From the NCBI RefSeq assembly GCF_000336815.1, contig NZ_AOLG01000047.1, forward strand, positions 52,135 through 116,134: a stretch of 64,000 nucleotides of DNA, written 5' to 3'. The position numbers and the translations under genes are program-made. The DNA comes from Haloferax prahovense DSM 18310. GTDB lineage: Archaea > Halobacteriota > Halobacteria > Halobacteriales > Haloferacaceae. How positions within the stretch are numbered: position 1 is the stretch's first letter; every line of letters begins with the position of its first letter. This document shows, piece by piece, positions 62,331-64,000 of the stretch. The notes beneath the pieces were generated by a model. It was not told the DNA's origin, did not search any database, and worked only from the letters and a program-made list of their open reading frames with translations.

Positions 62331-63356
62331 ATGGCTACCGAACAACAATCAGGGGAGACACTTTCCGACACCCGGAGGAGCGGCCCGTACGCCTCGGCCA
62401 TCAACTGGATGGAGTCGCTTTCCGAGACGCAGTTCGCGTACCTGCTTCTGACGCCCGCACTCGTCCTCTTGGGGGTAATCGCCGTCTACCCGCTGGTCTC
62501 GACGTTCAGCATGTCGCTGTTCGCCGACCGGCTGACGGGGACCGCGCGACTCGGCGAGTTCGTCGGACTGCAGAACTACGTGGACCTGTTCACCGGCGCG
62601 CGCAACTACGCGCTTCCGTCGCAGTTCCTCCCGACGTTCAGCTCGGAGTTCCCCTTCGTCACGAACATCTACTCCAGCGCGCTCGCGGTGACGCTCATCT
62701 TCACCGTGTTCAGCGTGCTGTTCGAAACGCTCATCGGCTTCGGTCAGGCGCTCATCCTCGACCAGGACTTCCGCGGTCGCCGCTGGGTCCGCGTCGCCAT
62801 CATCATCCCGTGGGCCGTTCCTATCGTCATCCAGGGGATGATCTGGTACCTGATGTTCCAGCCGAACATCGGATTCCTCGTCGGCACGAGCGAGAACCCG
62901 GCGCTGTTGAACCAGCTCGGTCTCATCGGCACGACGCCGCTTCGGAACACCGCCGACGCGCTGTTCCTCATCATCGTGGCCGACGTGTGGAAGACCTCGG
63001 CGTTCATGGCGCTTCTCATCCTCGCGGGGATGCAGAGCATCGACCGGTCGCTGTACGACGTGGCGAAGGTCGCCGGCGCGTCGCGCTGGCAGCAGTTCAA
63101 GCTCATCACCTTCCCGCTCATCCTGCCGACGGTGCTCGTGGCGATGCTGTTCCGCACTATCGACGCGATGCGCGTCTACGGTATCATCCAGACCATGGCC
63201 GGCTGCCAGACGGTCCCGTCGTTGTCGTGTCTCGTCGTCACGACGTTCAACACGCCGCTGTACGGGACCTCGGCGACCGTTGCGTTCGTCACCGCGGGCA
63301 TCATCGCCGTCGTGGTCTCGGTGTACATCGTGAACTTCGCTAGCGAGGGTCTCTAA
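62331..63356 (+). CDS. ABC transporter permease (MalF-type)
   Basis: A 341-aa inner-membrane permease with about six helices. The N-terminal LLTPALVLLGVIAVYPLVSTFSMSLF is the MalF/UgpA signature, and the EAA-type loop is KVAGASRWQQFKLITFPLILPTVLVAMLFRTIDAMRVY (about 243-280). Follows the binding-protein gene by 48 nt and precedes a second permease. Sugar importer; no ATPase subunit is in the window. Confidence 0.92.
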   Translation: MATEQQSGETLSDTRRSGPYASAINWMESLSETQFAYLLLTPALVLLGVIAVYPLVSTFSMSLFADRLTGTARLGEFVGLQNYVDLFTGARNYALPSQFLPTFSSEFPFVTNIYSSALAVTLIFTVFSVLFETLIGFGQALILDQDFRGRRWVRVAIIIPWAVPIVIQGMIWYLMFQPNIGFLVGTSENPALLNQLGLIGTTPLRNTADALFLIIVADVWKTSAFMALLILAGMQSIDRSLYDVAKVAGASRWQQFKLITFPLILPTVLVAMLFRTIDAMRVYGIIQTMAGCQTVPSLSCLVVTTFNTPLYGTSATVAFVTAGIIAVVVSVYIVNFASEGL

Positions 63357-63357
63357 G

Positions 63358-64000
63358 ATGTCCAGCGAAACTTCGGGAGCCGGCATCGGCTCCGACGACG
63401 CCGACATGGAACAGGGGCCGCTCGGCCGCTGGGTCGACTCCGCCATCAAGAACCCCGACAGGGTCTACCGCGCGATGTTCTACGTCGCGATGCTGTTCTT
63501 CCTGGTGACGACCCTGTTCCCGTTCTACTGGCTGCTCGTGCTCGCGCTCACGCCGAACAACCTCATCGCCAACATGGGGCTCGTACCGAAGGGGTTCAAC
63601 CCCGAGGTGTTCCTCGCGATGTTCGAACGGGTGCCGTTCCACCTGTACATGTTCAACAGCTTCGTGCTGGGCATCACGACCACCGTGCTCGTGTTGCTCA
63701 TCGCCAGCCTCGCGGGGTACGTCTTCGGCCGCCTCCGGTTCCCCGGAAAGGGCGTGCTGATGCTCGGCATCCTCGCCATCAGCTACTTCCCGCCGGCGGC
63801 GTTCCTCATCCCGCTTTTCGAACTGTTCACCGGGAACACGGCGATTAGCATCGGGATGGTGACGATATCGACGCCGGACCTGTTCAACACGCCGGCACCG
63901 ATGGTGTTCCCGTTCAGCGCGCTGTTCCTGCCGCTGTCGATATTCATCCTCACGACCTTCTACGGGCAGATTCCCGACGGGTTGGAGGACGCGGCGCGGG
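63358..64000 (+). CDS. ABC transporter permease (MalG-type), partial
   Basis: Starts at ATG 63358, one base after the preceding TAA, and is open to the window end (214 codons seen). MSSETSGAGIGSDDAD is a polar N-terminus, then helix MFYVAMLFFLVTTLFPFYWLLVLAL, and the conserved NSFVLGITTTVLVLLIASLAGYVFGRL. The visible end has IPDGLEDAAR, the start of the EAA loop. It is the second membrane subunit of the sugar importer; a MalK-type ATPase gene should lie further downstream. Confidence 0.9.
   Translation, partial: MSSETSGAGIGSDDADMEQGPLGRWVDSAIKNPDRVYRAMFYVAMLFFLVTTLFPFYWLLVLALTPNNLIANMGLVPKGFNPEVFLAMFERVPFHLYMFNSFVLGITTTVLVLLIASLAGYVFGRLRFPGKGVLMLGILAISYFPPAAFLIPLFELFTGNTAISIGMVTISTPDLFNTPAPMVFPFSALFLPLSIFILTTFYGQIPDGLEDAAR

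Overview
The window is a contiguous piece of a haloarchaeal main chromosome, and the gene content and protein sequences look like the genus Haloferax. Reasons: every protein is strongly acidic; GC is high with C/G-ending codons; many genes have a TATA-like box about 26 nt before the start codon and almost no leader (leaderless transcripts); and the set of genes is archaeal (aEF-1beta, RpoF, archaeal GINS and PriS, CDC48, L7Ae, Lsm, RtcB plus archease, isopentenyl phosphate kinase, TmcA). A 59-aa four-motif zinc-finger protein matches the H. volcanii protein HVO_2753 in length and motif layout. I see no IS element, CRISPR array, rRNA operon or integrated phage; this is core chromosome.

Layout. 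1-4.4 kb: edge of a possible helicase gene, an MBL-fold hydrolase, mevalonate kinase overlapping isopentenyl phosphate kinase, an M42 peptidase. 4.5-7.4 kb: rpl11, then the rpl1-rpl10-rpl12 operon with a structured leader. 7.5-15.1 kb: a DUF112/TctA-type membrane protein, zinc-finger protein plus aEF-1beta, cystathionine gamma-synthase/lyase type enzyme, rpl21e-rpoF-DUF655-rsmA-mscS-HemK methyltransferase. 15.2-17.2 kb: a two-gene split MetE. 18.7-20.0 kb: rpl7ae-rps28e-rpl24e-ndk (minus strand) with a long leader that folds into what looks like a kink-turn. 20.4-22.9 kb: tmcA and a small zinc protein. 23-29 kb: an electron-transfer-flavoprotein block (HTH-GNAT protein, unknown protein, FixC-FixX fusion, EtfA, EtfB, 7Fe-type ferredoxin). 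29-35 kb: DUF456, cyclase, gltX, idsA-RNase J. 35-38.5 kb: lsm-rpl37e, purF, DUF420, tRNA-Leu(GAG). 38.7-47.7 kb: MBF1, AlaX, acyl-CoA dehydrogenase, HAD phosphatase, small unknowns, rtcB, DoxX, archease, GNAT. 47.8-50 kb: sugar isomerase, a degenerate gene start and a Gfo/Idh/MocA oxidoreductase. 50-59.5 kb: eIF2B-family protein, type IV pilin-like protein, panB, hydrolase, Hsp20-like plus cdc48, peroxiredoxin, GINS and priS. 59.6-64 kb: aldo/keto reductase and the start of a sugar-type ABC importer that runs off the window.

How genes work together. Translation dominates: eight ribosomal proteins, aEF-1beta, RpoF, GltX, tRNA-Leu, TmcA, RsmA, HemK2-like and AlaX. Isoprenoid lipid synthesis is represented by MVK, IPK and the prenyl synthase IdsA. 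The ETF block, together with the acyl-CoA dehydrogenase, would pass electrons from acyl-CoA oxidation to quinone. GINS and PriS are replication partners encoded with a 4-nt overlap. The most interesting observations are regulatory: a candidate L7Ae-binding kink-turn in the L7Ae mRNA leader, a structured L1 leader, and palindromes at the promoters of rpl1, purF and the Hsp20-CDC48 pair. A truncated gene copy at 48.8 kb and a duplicated helical module at the N-terminus of EtfA also stand out.
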